Part shown: positions 54,886-63,730 of the stretch, in pieces | Position numbering within the stretch: position 1 is the stretch's first letter | Layout: the number at the start of each line of letters is the position of its first letter | Assembly: GCA_963663615.1 (NCBI GenBank) | Contig: OY760517.1 | Span: 1,488,001 to 1,552,000, forward strand | Reading direction: 5' to 3' | From: G963663615 sp963663615 | GTDB taxonomy: Bacteria > Bacteroidota > Ignavibacteria > Ignavibacteriales > Melioribacteraceae | DNA length: 64,000 nt | The notes under the pieces: model-generated | Seen by the model: the letters and a program-made list of their open reading frames with translations, nothing else | Databases searched by the model: none | What the model was told of the DNA's origin: nothing | Program-made: the position numbers and the translations under genes

Positions 54886-55338
54886 TTGAATAATAAAGAA
54901 AAAGCCGGTGGTAAAAGAGCTTCCGAAATAAAGGGGGCTGTGTTTGGGGAACCACTGGAAGTACATAACGACAACATTCACGATGTTTTATTATACCCGT
55001 TCGATCTAATAGATTTTTATTGTGTAATGGACGGATTTGCCTTTAATGGTATCGAAATATTTTCTTTTGAGGAAGATAAGGTTGTTGAAAATTTTTGGAC
55101 ATTACAATCTATTTCAGAGTATAATTATATGTTCAGAAACAGGGCTTTGGAGATACCTAATCATATTATTGCAGTGGGCAGAAGTGATGAAGATATTTTT
55201 ATATATGACGAGAATGATGAAGAATATCGTATTGTTGATCGTACTGATTTAATGTCGTACTACGAGTTTTCCACGTTTAAGGAGCTATTCTTCTTTGTGC
55301 TTTTTGAGCGTGGGGCACCAGATATAGAAGATTATTGA
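54886..55338 (+). CDS. Small SUKH/SMI1-like protein
   Basis: 150 residues from a TTG with AGGA upstream. The pattern DFYCVMDGFAFNGIEIFSFEE, then ALEIPNHIIAVGRSDEDIFI, then TFKELFFFVL resembles the SMI1/KNR4 (SUKH) fold: a mid-domain aromatic/Gly segment, a strand pair with IxxGxxxxD, and a final F-x-F helix. SUKH proteins often act as immunity or adaptor proteins in conflict systems. Similarity is by pattern only. It sits 17 bases after the zinc-ribbon gene and 26 bases before the kinase gene, so all three are co-transcribed. Confidence 0.6.
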   Translation: MNNKEKAGGKRASEIKGAVFGEPLEVHNDNIHDVLLYPFDLIDFYCVMDGFAFNGIEIFSFEEDKVVENFWTLQSISEYNYMFRNRALEIPNHIIAVGRSDEDIFIYDENDEEYRIVDRTDLMSYYEFSTFKELFFFVLFERGAPDIEDY

Positions 55339-55364
55339 ATAAATAAATTAACTGGGGAGCTCCA

Positions 55365-58300
55365 ATGTCAGAAGATAATGACAAAACGGTAAGGTTAGAT
55401 TCAAACGAGGACAATGATAAAACCGTACGGATTGAAGATAATGACAAAACTGTAAGAATTGATAATGACAGTGAAAAAACAACTCGCTTAAATGACGATG
55501 TAATATCTGCAGATGGTGGTCAGCAGAATAATAGCGAACAGCAGGATACAGAAAAAACTACAAGGTTAAACGATGATGTTATACCTGCTGAAGAAAACGT
55601 TAAAAAAGAGATTAAGGCGAATACAATAAAACAGGACCCAAATAAAAAAGAGGAAAAAAGAAAATTCCGTGGTCCTGAAAAATTTGAATTGCTTTCTGGT
55701 GTTTATGAAAATGAAAGAATTCTTAGTACCGAAACCGGTGAAGCTTCAATATATTTGGTGAAAAAAGATGGAAAAGAATCTGTACTAAAGCTTTATTTCC
55801 ACGATATGAAACCAAAGCTTCTAATCCTTAAAAAACTTCAGGAAAAAGGACTTAAGGGGATTATACAGACATCTGATTTTGGTCTCACCGAACTTGGTGG
55901 CGAAGAAAGATATTATGAACTGATGGAGTTTGCACGCGGTGGTACACTTGATGCAACACTACCGATTAGAGATGAGAAGAAACTTAAGGTAATTATTGAA
56001 AAAGTTGCTAATTCTCTTAAAGACTTACATGATATAAATATTATTCACAAAGATATTAAACCGGGTAATATCTTCTTGCGGAGTGAAAACTCGGATGATT
56101 ATATTATTGGTGATTTTGGTATTTCCTCCATTATGGATGAGGAAGCTGATCGCTTAAGAACAAAACAGAACCGAACAGATATTTTTGCTGCACCTGAAGT
56201 TTATCTTTCCATGGGTAATCATGAAATGGAAATTACACCGGGGGTTGACTGGTATGCTCTTGGAATCAGTATCCTGTTTTTATGGACTGGGCACGATCCT
56301 TACAGAGGTGTTCCTTATGGATCACTTGCAAATGAAAAGCTTGAAGCAAAATTCAGATTCCCGGATGATATGCCGGAAAATTTCAGGAATTTTGTTCGCG
56401 GCTGTTGCGTGCCTCTTTATACTAAAAGATGGGGTTTTGATGAAATTAAGAAATGGCTGAAAGGTGAAAATGTACCGATCTATCAGGAAGAAAAGAAAAT
56501 GGACTATGAGCCATTTAACTTTGATGCACAAGCAGGTCTTGTTGCAAAAACTCCTGAAGAACTTGCCGGTATGATGGAAAAAGACCCTGAACTTGCCAAG
56601 AAGTATTTATATAAAGGCAAGATAAAGGAATGGCTGGAACAGGCAGAAATGAACCGCCTTGCTATGTTTGTTGATGATATTCCTGAAAAAATGTATCCTA
56701 AAAATGAAGATGCCGGGCTAAAAGCAGCGATCTATTTACTTGATCCTGAAAAACAATTTGTTGGATTGAATGGTAAAGTTTGCGAAACTGATGTTGATTT
56801 TGCAGAACTTTTCCTTGATAACTTTAACGAATATGAAGAGATATTAACCGACAAGGATGCAGACTTTTACATTTACTTGCGAGCCAGACAACTTGGTGAA
56901 AAAGTTAATGAATTCCTTGGTATTTTTGAGCAGTACAGTGCAATGTATGGTCTATATAAAATTATATATACACTTAACCCTTCAGCACCATTCAGATACC
57001 TTTATCAGAAAAAAGATAAAAAATGGTATTCCAGAACTCTAAATTCTCTTGATTCGGTTTGTGAATATCTCCATAAGTATAATAGTTCAAGTGAAGGAAT
57101 GTTCTTTTATGGTTACATTCAGCTTTGGCTTGAAGCCAGACAGGATGCAGAAGATATTTCGCAGGAAGAAGTTGAAAGGATTCTTGACCTGATAAACTGG
57201 TCATCGTACATAATGAAAGAGTACGAAAAAAATCATTCAGCCGGTTTACGTCTTGCCGATTATGTATTTAATCCTGATATGGGCTTCCTTTCAAAGGATA
57301 ATGAAACTGTATGCCATACGAGAGAAGAAATTGGTCACGAAATAATTAGCTATGCTGATGAATATACCGAACTTCTTCAGGACGCTAATTCAGATATTAA
57401 TCTATTTATAAAATCTAAAGTTTGGGGTGATGTTGCTGATTATATTACAGCGGCGTATAATTTGGAACATCATGAAGATAAATTGGGTCCATACACTGCC
57501 TTTACAGGTACGGCAAAAATTGTTAAATACCTTGGAATTACAATAAGTTATACAGTTAAGGATAATTGGTATAATACGCCCGAAGAACTTTTGAAAGCTC
57601 CTTCTTCTGTTCGCAAATCGCTTAAGGAGGATGTTGAGTATGTTGATTCCGGTTTTATGGCATGGTTAAGCACATTCTATCAGGAAAGTCCTGAAGTAGA
57701 TCAGGATGATTCAGAGTATGCATACGAAGATAAATTGCTTGAAATGTTTGAGTATCTGGTAAAACTTAATACGGGTGCTGACATAACCAAGCGTTATGAT
57801 AAAGCTAAAAAGCTGGTTGCAAAAAGGGTGAAAAAAGAAAAAGCAGCAGATCGCAGATTCTTAATTGCCAAAATTGTTGCCCTGATATTGCCACTATTAT
57901 CAGCCGGTGCATTATTTTATTATGTAAACGAAAAAGGAGTTTCATTCCTTGAGAGTGCTGCATTTTGGGATGCAGGTATGAGTTATTATTTACTATTCAT
58001 GACTCTGTTTACGCTTTACTATTTGTTTTCCGGAGGATTCGGGCAAGGCTGGGGGTTCAGCGATGGGTGTCTCGGTGCCCCGATAATAGGAATTATACTC
58101 GCTGTTATTGTCTATTACATATTCTATTTTACAGTTGGTTCACCATATATTTTTGGTGCTATAATGCTTGTTATACTTATTGTAGGATATGTGAAAATAT
58201 TTGGTGCATCTCATTCGGATAGTGGAGTACGCGAGGAAATATTTGATACGGATGATCGTGTTACTTTTGAATTTGAACCACTCTCTTATGCATTAGGTGA

Positions 58301-59513
58301 TGATGAAGAATTTAGCAGCCAAAGACTTGATGTTCTTGATCAGTACAGATATGCAAGATCGTTCTCATGGAAAACTTTACTTAAATATGGTTTCCTTCCT
58401 TCAATTATTTTCCTTGGCAGTTTAGGATTACTTGTTAGTAATGATCCTGCTGTAATGAAGGAGTTAAAACAATTCAAAAGTATATCTTCTTTCGTCGAAA
58501 ATATAATTCCTTCATTTACCTCAATACCTGATATGAAAGGTATGTGGGAAGGTAATTATAATAAAACTACCATGATGATGAATGTTACTTCGCAGGAAAA
58601 AGAAAATCTGGAAGCAAACATCTCCATACTGTACAGAAATCAGCAGCATTTTTCTGCAAAAGGTACTGTAACTGGTAATGATGTTAAGCTTACCGATAAC
58701 AAGGGTGGCGTTTATACCGGTACTTACGATGACGATACTTACACAATTACTGGTGAATATGCTCTTGCAGGCAAAATAAGTGATTTTACCCTCACAATGA
58801 AAGATGCTCCTAAAAAAGAAGTTGAGAAAAAAGATCCAGCTCCTGTTAAAAAAGAAGAACCAAAACAAACTGAGAGCAAACCGGTTACAAATACTCAACA
58901 AAAGGTTACTGAGCAACCTAAAGTTGAGGAGCCAAAAACAGAAGAAAAACCTGTTATAAATCCAAAAGTATATAAAAAACTTGAAGCCGAAATGGATAAA
59001 CTTCTGGCTGAAAAGAAAGAATCTGCTTCAAATAAAAAGGCTCCTGTAACAGCTCCTGCAACTGTGCCAACAATTAAAAAAGCTGTAGCTAATGAACCAA
59101 AAGTTGAAAAGAAACCTGAACCTGTAATAGACTACATTGCCACAAAATCTGATAGGGGTTTTAAGGTAGATATACTTGCTTGCCGCAGAGTATCTTCTTC
59201 AAAACTTCGTATTAATTTCAGGTTTACAAATACATCCGATAAATCAAAAGCGGTATCACTTGCTTATGATTATTTTATTGTTCAGGATGCTCGCGGAAAC
59301 GAATACAATGTTTCACAGAGAGTTTTGGGTAATGAATCGTCACAGTCTCAGGATTCTAATCCTTCCGTTAGAATTGAACCAGGCAAATCTGTAACAGGCT
59401 CGGCAATATTTAACGGTTTCGATTCGAACTCATCCAAAGTTAGAAGATTTGATTTGCGTGCCAGAGTTGGTGGTTATACCATATATGAATTTAAAAATCT
59501 TGAAATTAAGTAA
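55365..59513 (+). CDS. Membrane Ser/Thr protein kinase with N-terminal threonine-motif tail
   Basis: 1382 residues. Residues 1-75 hold five repeats, DKTVRL/DKTVRI at Thr8, Thr20 and Thr29 and EKTTRLNDDV at 39/40 and 65/66. A kinase domain follows (~110-375): VLKLYF with the ATP Lys, HKDIKPGNIFL with the catalytic Asp, GDFGISS, and an APE-like AAPEVY. A ~450-residue helical region comes next, then membrane helices (about 833-855, several to ~945, one near 1010). The rest appears extracytoplasmic: a beta domain (MKGMWEGNYNKTTMMMN), a Lys/Pro/Glu linker, and a C-terminal Ig-like domain of DUF4352 type (INFRFTNTSDKSKAVSLAYD). The tail motifs look like autophosphorylation sites for FHA readers. 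Confidence 0.85.
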   Translation: MSEDNDKTVRLDSNEDNDKTVRIEDNDKTVRIDNDSEKTTRLNDDVISADGGQQNNSEQQDTEKTTRLNDDVIPAEENVKKEIKANTIKQDPNKKEEKRKFRGPEKFELLSGVYENERILSTETGEASIYLVKKDGKESVLKLYFHDMKPKLLILKKLQEKGLKGIIQTSDFGLTELGGEERYYELMEFARGGTLDATLPIRDEKKLKVIIEKVANSLKDLHDINIIHKDIKPGNIFLRSENSDDYIIGDFGISSIMDEEADRLRTKQNRTDIFAAPEVYLSMGNHEMEITPGVDWYALGISILFLWTGHDPYRGVPYGSLANEKLEAKFRFPDDMPENFRNFVRGCCVPLYTKRWGFDEIKKWLKGENVPIYQEEKKMDYEPFNFDAQAGLVAKTPEELAGMMEKDPELAKKYLYKGKIKEWLEQAEMNRLAMFVDDIPEKMYPKNEDAGLKAAIYLLDPEKQFVGLNGKVCETDVDFAELFLDNFNEYEEILTDKDADFYIYLRARQLGEKVNEFLGIFEQYSAMYGLYKIIYTLNPSAPFRYLYQKKDKKWYSRTLNSLDSVCEYLHKYNSSSEGMFFYGYIQLWLEARQDAEDISQEEVERILDLINWSSYIMKEYEKNHSAGLRLADYVFNPDMGFLSKDNETVCHTREEIGHEIISYADEYTELLQDANSDINLFIKSKVWGDVADYITAAYNLEHHEDKLGPYTAFTGTAKIVKYLGITISYTVKDNWYNTPEELLKAPSSVRKSLKEDVEYVDSGFMAWLSTFYQESPEVDQDDSEYAYEDKLLEMFEYLVKLNTGADITKRYDKAKKLVAKRVKKEKAADRRFLIAKIVALILPLLSAGALFYYVNEKGVSFLESAAFWDAGMSYYLLFMTLFTLYYLFSGGFGQGWGFSDGCLGAPIIGIILAVIVYYIFYFTVGSPYIFGAIMLVILIVGYVKIFGASHSDSGVREEIFDTDDRVTFEFEPLSYALGDDEEFSSQRLDVLDQYRYARSFSWKTLLKYGFLPSIIFLGSLGLLVSNDPAVMKELKQFKSISSFVENIIPSFTSIPDMKGMWEGNYNKTTMMMNVTSQEKENLEANISILYRNQQHFSAKGTVTGNDVKLTDNKGGVYTGTYDDDTYTITGEYALAGKISDFTLTMKDAPKKEVEKKDPAPVKKEEPKQTESKPVTNTQQKVTEQPKVEEPKTEEKPVINPKVYKKLEAEMDKLLAEKKESASNKKAPVTAPATVPTIKKAVANEPKVEKKPEPVIDYIATKSDRGFKVDILACRRVSSSKLRINFRFTNTSDKSKAVSLAYDYFIVQDARGNEYNVSQRVLGNESSQSQDSNPSVRIEPGKSVTGSAIFNGFDSNSSKVRRFDLRARVGGYTIYEFKNLEIK

Positions 59514-59527
59514 ATCAGGATACTATT

Positions 59528-62500
59528 ATGTCGATAAATTGTGAAAAATGTTCCGCCCAAAATAGAGATATTGCCCGCTATTGCAAAAAGTGCGGCGAAG
59601 AACTTATAACCGGTGATGCGGTTGGGCTTGAGCAGATTGTTGGTCTAAAATCTGTGAAAAGCGAAATAACTTCAATGGTTAATATTTCCAAGGCATTGAA
59701 GATGCGTACTACTGGTGGTTCTACGCAGCGTATAAATATGCATACCATACTTGTTGGTAATTCGGGTACTGGTAAAAGTTTACTTGCCGGTGTTCTTCAA
59801 AATCTGTTCTATGAAAATGGTTTGATAAGCAAAAAAAATATTGAGCTTGTTGATGCTGTTGATTTTGAAAATTACATGGAAGAGTTTGAGGAAAATATCA
59901 AAAAAGCCAAAGGCGGTATTCTGTTTATTGACAACGTACAGAAACTTGTACCTGATGGTTATGCTAAAGATATTCAGAAGATTGATAAGCTTTTTTCTGA
60001 GATGGATAAATTTGGCTCTGATCCGATAGTTGTGCTTGCGGGTTTGCCAGGCGGACTTGAGGAATTCCTTGATAATAATCCGTCGATACGTAATCGTTTT
60101 AAAACTATTGTTACTTTACCTAATTTCAATTTGCCTGAGCTTTTGGAAATAACCAGAAGAAATTTGAAGAAGTATAATCTTAAACTGAATGAAGATTCGG
60201 AAGCAAGATTGAAAGGGCTGATAAAATATGCGGTTAAACATAAAACATCCACAAGTGGTAACGGACACTATGCGGTTAATGTTGCCGAGGATATTTTCAA
60301 AGCTTATTTGTCCAGAATATCTAAAGGGGAAACTGACGATAATATTGTTAAACCAAGTGATATTATTGGTGAAGTTGAAATAGAAAAATCATTTGATGAA
60401 ATTATGCATGAACTTGACGAGTTCATCGGTATGCCTGCTGTTAAAAATGCTGTTAAGGAAATTGCTGAGATGATACAGACCTCCAAACAGCGTGAGGAAA
60501 GGGGTATTAGTGGTGGAATGAAGCTTTCCATGCATACTATTTTAACTGGTAACCCCGGTACTGGTAAAACAACTGTTGCCCGTAAACTTGGCGAAGTTTT
60601 CTCTGCCCTCGGTTTTCTTGAAAGCGGACACGTTATTGAAGTTGATAAAAGCAAAATGGTTAGTCCGTATAAAAATGAAACTGCAAAAATTGTTAATCGG
60701 TTATGCGATGAGGCAATGGGTGGTATCCTGTTTGTAGATGAGGCATATACACTTTACCAGGGAAGTCAGCTATCAGGTGGTTCGGATAATGATGGTGGTA
60801 AAGAAGCTGTTGAAACTTTGATGAAGCGTATGGAAGATGACCGAGACAAATTTGTGGTTATCGCTGCCGGTTATAAAATGGAAATGGATGGTTTCCTAAA
60901 GGCAAATTCAGGTATCAAGAGTCGTATTGACAGGTTTTTGCATATTGATGATTATAAACCGAATGAATTATATCAGATATTCGAAATGTTTCTTACTAAA
61001 AAGAAATACAACCTGCATCCATCTACTATTGAATTTGCACAAAAGGCAATTAAGGAAGTTTATGAAACCAGAGATAAAAACTTTGGCAACGGTCGCGACA
61101 TGCGTAAACTTTTCGAAACAACAGTATCGAAATTTTCACAGCGTTTAAATACAATTCCTTTTGCCGAACAGACCGAAGAGGTGTTAACCACTATTATGCC
61201 TGAGGATTTACCTTATGAGGCACCTAAGGAATCGGCTGTGGATGAAATTCTGGTTGAGCTTAACAAACTTACCGGACTGAAAAATGTTAAAACTGAAGTT
61301 ACCAGTATTGTTAACTATATAAATCTTGAGAAAAAACGTGCAGAAGCCGGTGGTAAAAAATCTCCACTTAATCTTAACTTTGTATTTACAGGTAATCCGG
61401 GAACAGGTAAAACTACTGTCGCCAGGATTATGGGTAACATATTTAAAGCACTTGGATTACTTCCAAAAGGGCATGTTGTTGAAGTAGATGCTTCCAAGAT
61501 GATTGCTGGATTTAGTGGTCAGACAGCCATTAAAACTGATGAAAAAATTGACGAGGCTCTTGGCGGTGTATTTTTCCTTGATGAAGCATATACACTTTCA
61601 GCAGGTGGTGATAGTAATAATTTTGGTCAGCAAGCAATAGACCAGCTTTTAAAACGTATGGAAGATGACAGAGGCAGATTTATATCGATTGCTGCCGGTT
61701 ATACTAATGAAATGCGTGAGTTTATTCAAACTAACCCTGGTCTTCAATCGCGTTTTACAAGATATATTGAATTTGAAGATTTTACAGCGGAAGAATTAAA
61801 TACTATTATGCATTCAATGGTTGCCGGTAAAGGTATGTATTTTGATCCGGTTACAGAAGAAAAACTTGGTCCTTATTTTATTAACCTGGTTGCAGGCAAG
61901 GATGAAAACTTTGGTAACGCCCGTACAGTAAGAAATATCTACGAAAAAGCCTTGCAGAGACATAGTAGCAGAATTGCAGAAATGCTTAACAAGGGCGAGA
62001 ATGTTGATGAGGAAATGAATACTCTTCGTTACGTTGATATTGCTGGTGAGGAAGAAAAAGTTAAATCGATGGATGAAATTCTTGCCGATCTTGATAAACT
62101 TGTTGGTATGGAAAAAGTTAAACAGGTTTGCATTGATCTTGCCGAACGCATTAAAATGGAACGCGAACGAATTAACCGTGGGCTTAGTAAAGGAGAAAAG
62201 GTTGGTGTTCACATGGTTATTACAGGTAACCCGGGTACAGGTAAAACTACCGTTGCACGTAAACTTGGTGAGGTGTTTAAGTCTATTGGTTTCCTTAGCC
62301 GGGGTAATGTGGTTGAAGTTGACCGAAGCGGAATGGTTTCAAAATACCCTGATGAAACACCCGAACTGGTTAACAAACAATGTAACAAAGCCATGGGCGG
62401 TATTTTGTTTGTTGATGAAGCTTATACTCTTACACCTGCTTCCGATACCGGTGATAAGGATGCAAGTGGTTTGAAAGCAGTTGAAACCCTAATGAAACGT

Positions 62501-63730
62501 ATGGAAGACGATAGGGGAAGGTTTGTTGTAATTGCTGCTGGTTATAAAGATGAGATGGAAAATTTCCTTGACGCTAACCCCGGTATGAAGAGTCGTTTCG
62601 ACAAATACCTGCATCTCGATGATTATAATGTAGATCAGCTTTACGAAATATTTGTTAAAGGATTTGCTTCGCGTAAAAATTACAAAGTTGCACCGGAAGC
62701 AGAACCAGTACTTTTTAAGGCTATCCAGCAAATCTACGACAAGAAAGATAAAAACTTTGCCAATGCCCGTGAAATGAGAAGATTGTTTGATGAAGTATCA
62801 ACAAACTTATCGACTGCATTATCAAGTAAAAACTTTGATGAACTTACTGATGATGACTATACAACTATCAGACCTGAATATGTACCTTATGATGCTGAAG
62901 CTGACAAAGAAAAGAGCATCGAGGAAATTATGGGAGAATTGAATGAGCTGATTGGTCTTGATAATATCAAAAACGAAATTAGAGATATTACGAATTACCT
63001 TCGAGTTGATAAAAAACGTCGTGAACTTGGACATGTTACTGGAAAACCTCCAGTATTCCACTTTGTGTTTAAGGGTAATCCCGGTACAGGTAAAACTACC
63101 GTTGCACGTATTATTGCCGATGTGTTTAAAACTCTTAAGCTGTTACCTAAAGGTCAGGTTATTGAAACAGACAGAAGTGATCTTGTTGGTACACATATAG
63201 GGCATACCGAACCTAAAACCAATAAAGCAATTGATAAATCAATTGGAGGTATATTCTTTATTGATGAAGCCTATACCTTATCTGGCAGAGGTGGAAACGA
63301 CTATGGTAAGGAGGCAATAGAGGTACTTCTTAAACGAATGGAAGATGATCGTGGCAAGTTTATATGTGTTGTCGCAGGTTATACCAACGAAATGGACCAT
63401 TTCCTTGAAACTAATCCGGGTCTTCAATCAAGGTTTAACAGAACGATTATGTTCGAGGATTATACCCCTGATCAGTTAATGGCAATATTCAAATTGCTGG
63501 TTAACAAGCGTAAATTGAAACTTGGTGAAGGGCTTGAGGAATTCCTTATGGAAAGATTTACATACTTGTTTAACAACAGGGATAAAAACTTTGGCAATGC
63601 CCGTCTTGTGCGTAACACATTCGAAAAAGCGGTGCAAAAGCAGGGATCTCGTTTGGCTGAGCTAATTGATTCACCTGACTTTAATGCAGATGATCTTGAA
63701 ACACTTAAAATTGAGGATGTTGAATTATGA
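59528..63730 (+). CDS. Giant zinc-ribbon protein with five tandem CbbX/SpoVK-type AAA modules
   Basis: 1400 residues. A zinc ribbon (Cys5, 8, 19, 22) is followed by five AAA modules spaced ~265-285 residues apart, with Walker A lysines at about 83, 347, 628, 906 and 1189. Modules 2-5 share GNPGTGKTTVAR, ...FVDEAYTL or FIDEAYTL, and MKRMEDDR, with the KDxNFGNARxxRxxFE sensor region. Module 1 differs: GNSGTGKSLLA and LFIDNVQKL, with Asn136 replacing the Walker B Glu, so it probably binds but poorly hydrolyses ATP. CbbX-type AAA proteins are hexameric remodellers (Rubisco activase CbbX, EccA of type VII secretion). One chain supplying five of six subunits is unusual. It follows the kinase gene by 14 bases. 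Confidence 0.85.
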   Translation: MSINCEKCSAQNRDIARYCKKCGEELITGDAVGLEQIVGLKSVKSEITSMVNISKALKMRTTGGSTQRINMHTILVGNSGTGKSLLAGVLQNLFYENGLISKKNIELVDAVDFENYMEEFEENIKKAKGGILFIDNVQKLVPDGYAKDIQKIDKLFSEMDKFGSDPIVVLAGLPGGLEEFLDNNPSIRNRFKTIVTLPNFNLPELLEITRRNLKKYNLKLNEDSEARLKGLIKYAVKHKTSTSGNGHYAVNVAEDIFKAYLSRISKGETDDNIVKPSDIIGEVEIEKSFDEIMHELDEFIGMPAVKNAVKEIAEMIQTSKQREERGISGGMKLSMHTILTGNPGTGKTTVARKLGEVFSALGFLESGHVIEVDKSKMVSPYKNETAKIVNRLCDEAMGGILFVDEAYTLYQGSQLSGGSDNDGGKEAVETLMKRMEDDRDKFVVIAAGYKMEMDGFLKANSGIKSRIDRFLHIDDYKPNELYQIFEMFLTKKKYNLHPSTIEFAQKAIKEVYETRDKNFGNGRDMRKLFETTVSKFSQRLNTIPFAEQTEEVLTTIMPEDLPYEAPKESAVDEILVELNKLTGLKNVKTEVTSIVNYINLEKKRAEAGGKKSPLNLNFVFTGNPGTGKTTVARIMGNIFKALGLLPKGHVVEVDASKMIAGFSGQTAIKTDEKIDEALGGVFFLDEAYTLSAGGDSNNFGQQAIDQLLKRMEDDRGRFISIAAGYTNEMREFIQTNPGLQSRFTRYIEFEDFTAEELNTIMHSMVAGKGMYFDPVTEEKLGPYFINLVAGKDENFGNARTVRNIYEKALQRHSSRIAEMLNKGENVDEEMNTLRYVDIAGEEEKVKSMDEILADLDKLVGMEKVKQVCIDLAERIKMERERINRGLSKGEKVGVHMVITGNPGTGKTTVARKLGEVFKSIGFLSRGNVVEVDRSGMVSKYPDETPELVNKQCNKAMGGILFVDEAYTLTPASDTGDKDASGLKAVETLMKRMEDDRGRFVVIAAGYKDEMENFLDANPGMKSRFDKYLHLDDYNVDQLYEIFVKGFASRKNYKVAPEAEPVLFKAIQQIYDKKDKNFANAREMRRLFDEVSTNLSTALSSKNFDELTDDDYTTIRPEYVPYDAEADKEKSIEEIMGELNELIGLDNIKNEIRDITNYLRVDKKRRELGHVTGKPPVFHFVFKGNPGTGKTTVARIIADVFKTLKLLPKGQVIETDRSDLVGTHIGHTEPKTNKAIDKSIGGIFFIDEAYTLSGRGGNDYGKEAIEVLLKRMEDDRGKFICVVAGYTNEMDHFLETNPGLQSRFNRTIMFEDYTPDQLMAIFKLLVNKRKLKLGEGLEEFLMERFTYLFNNRDKNFGNARLVRNTFEKAVQKQGSRLAELIDSPDFNADDLETLKIEDVEL

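Noticed and set aside
62034..62474. Long overlapping frame within the AAA gene
   Set aside because: Shadow frame caused by biased codon use in the AAA repeats.
59528..63730. Reading the multi-AAA protein as an assembly artefact of collapsed or expanded repeats
   Set aside because: The five modules differ clearly from each other in sequence, including linker lengths, so a simple assembly duplication is unlikely.
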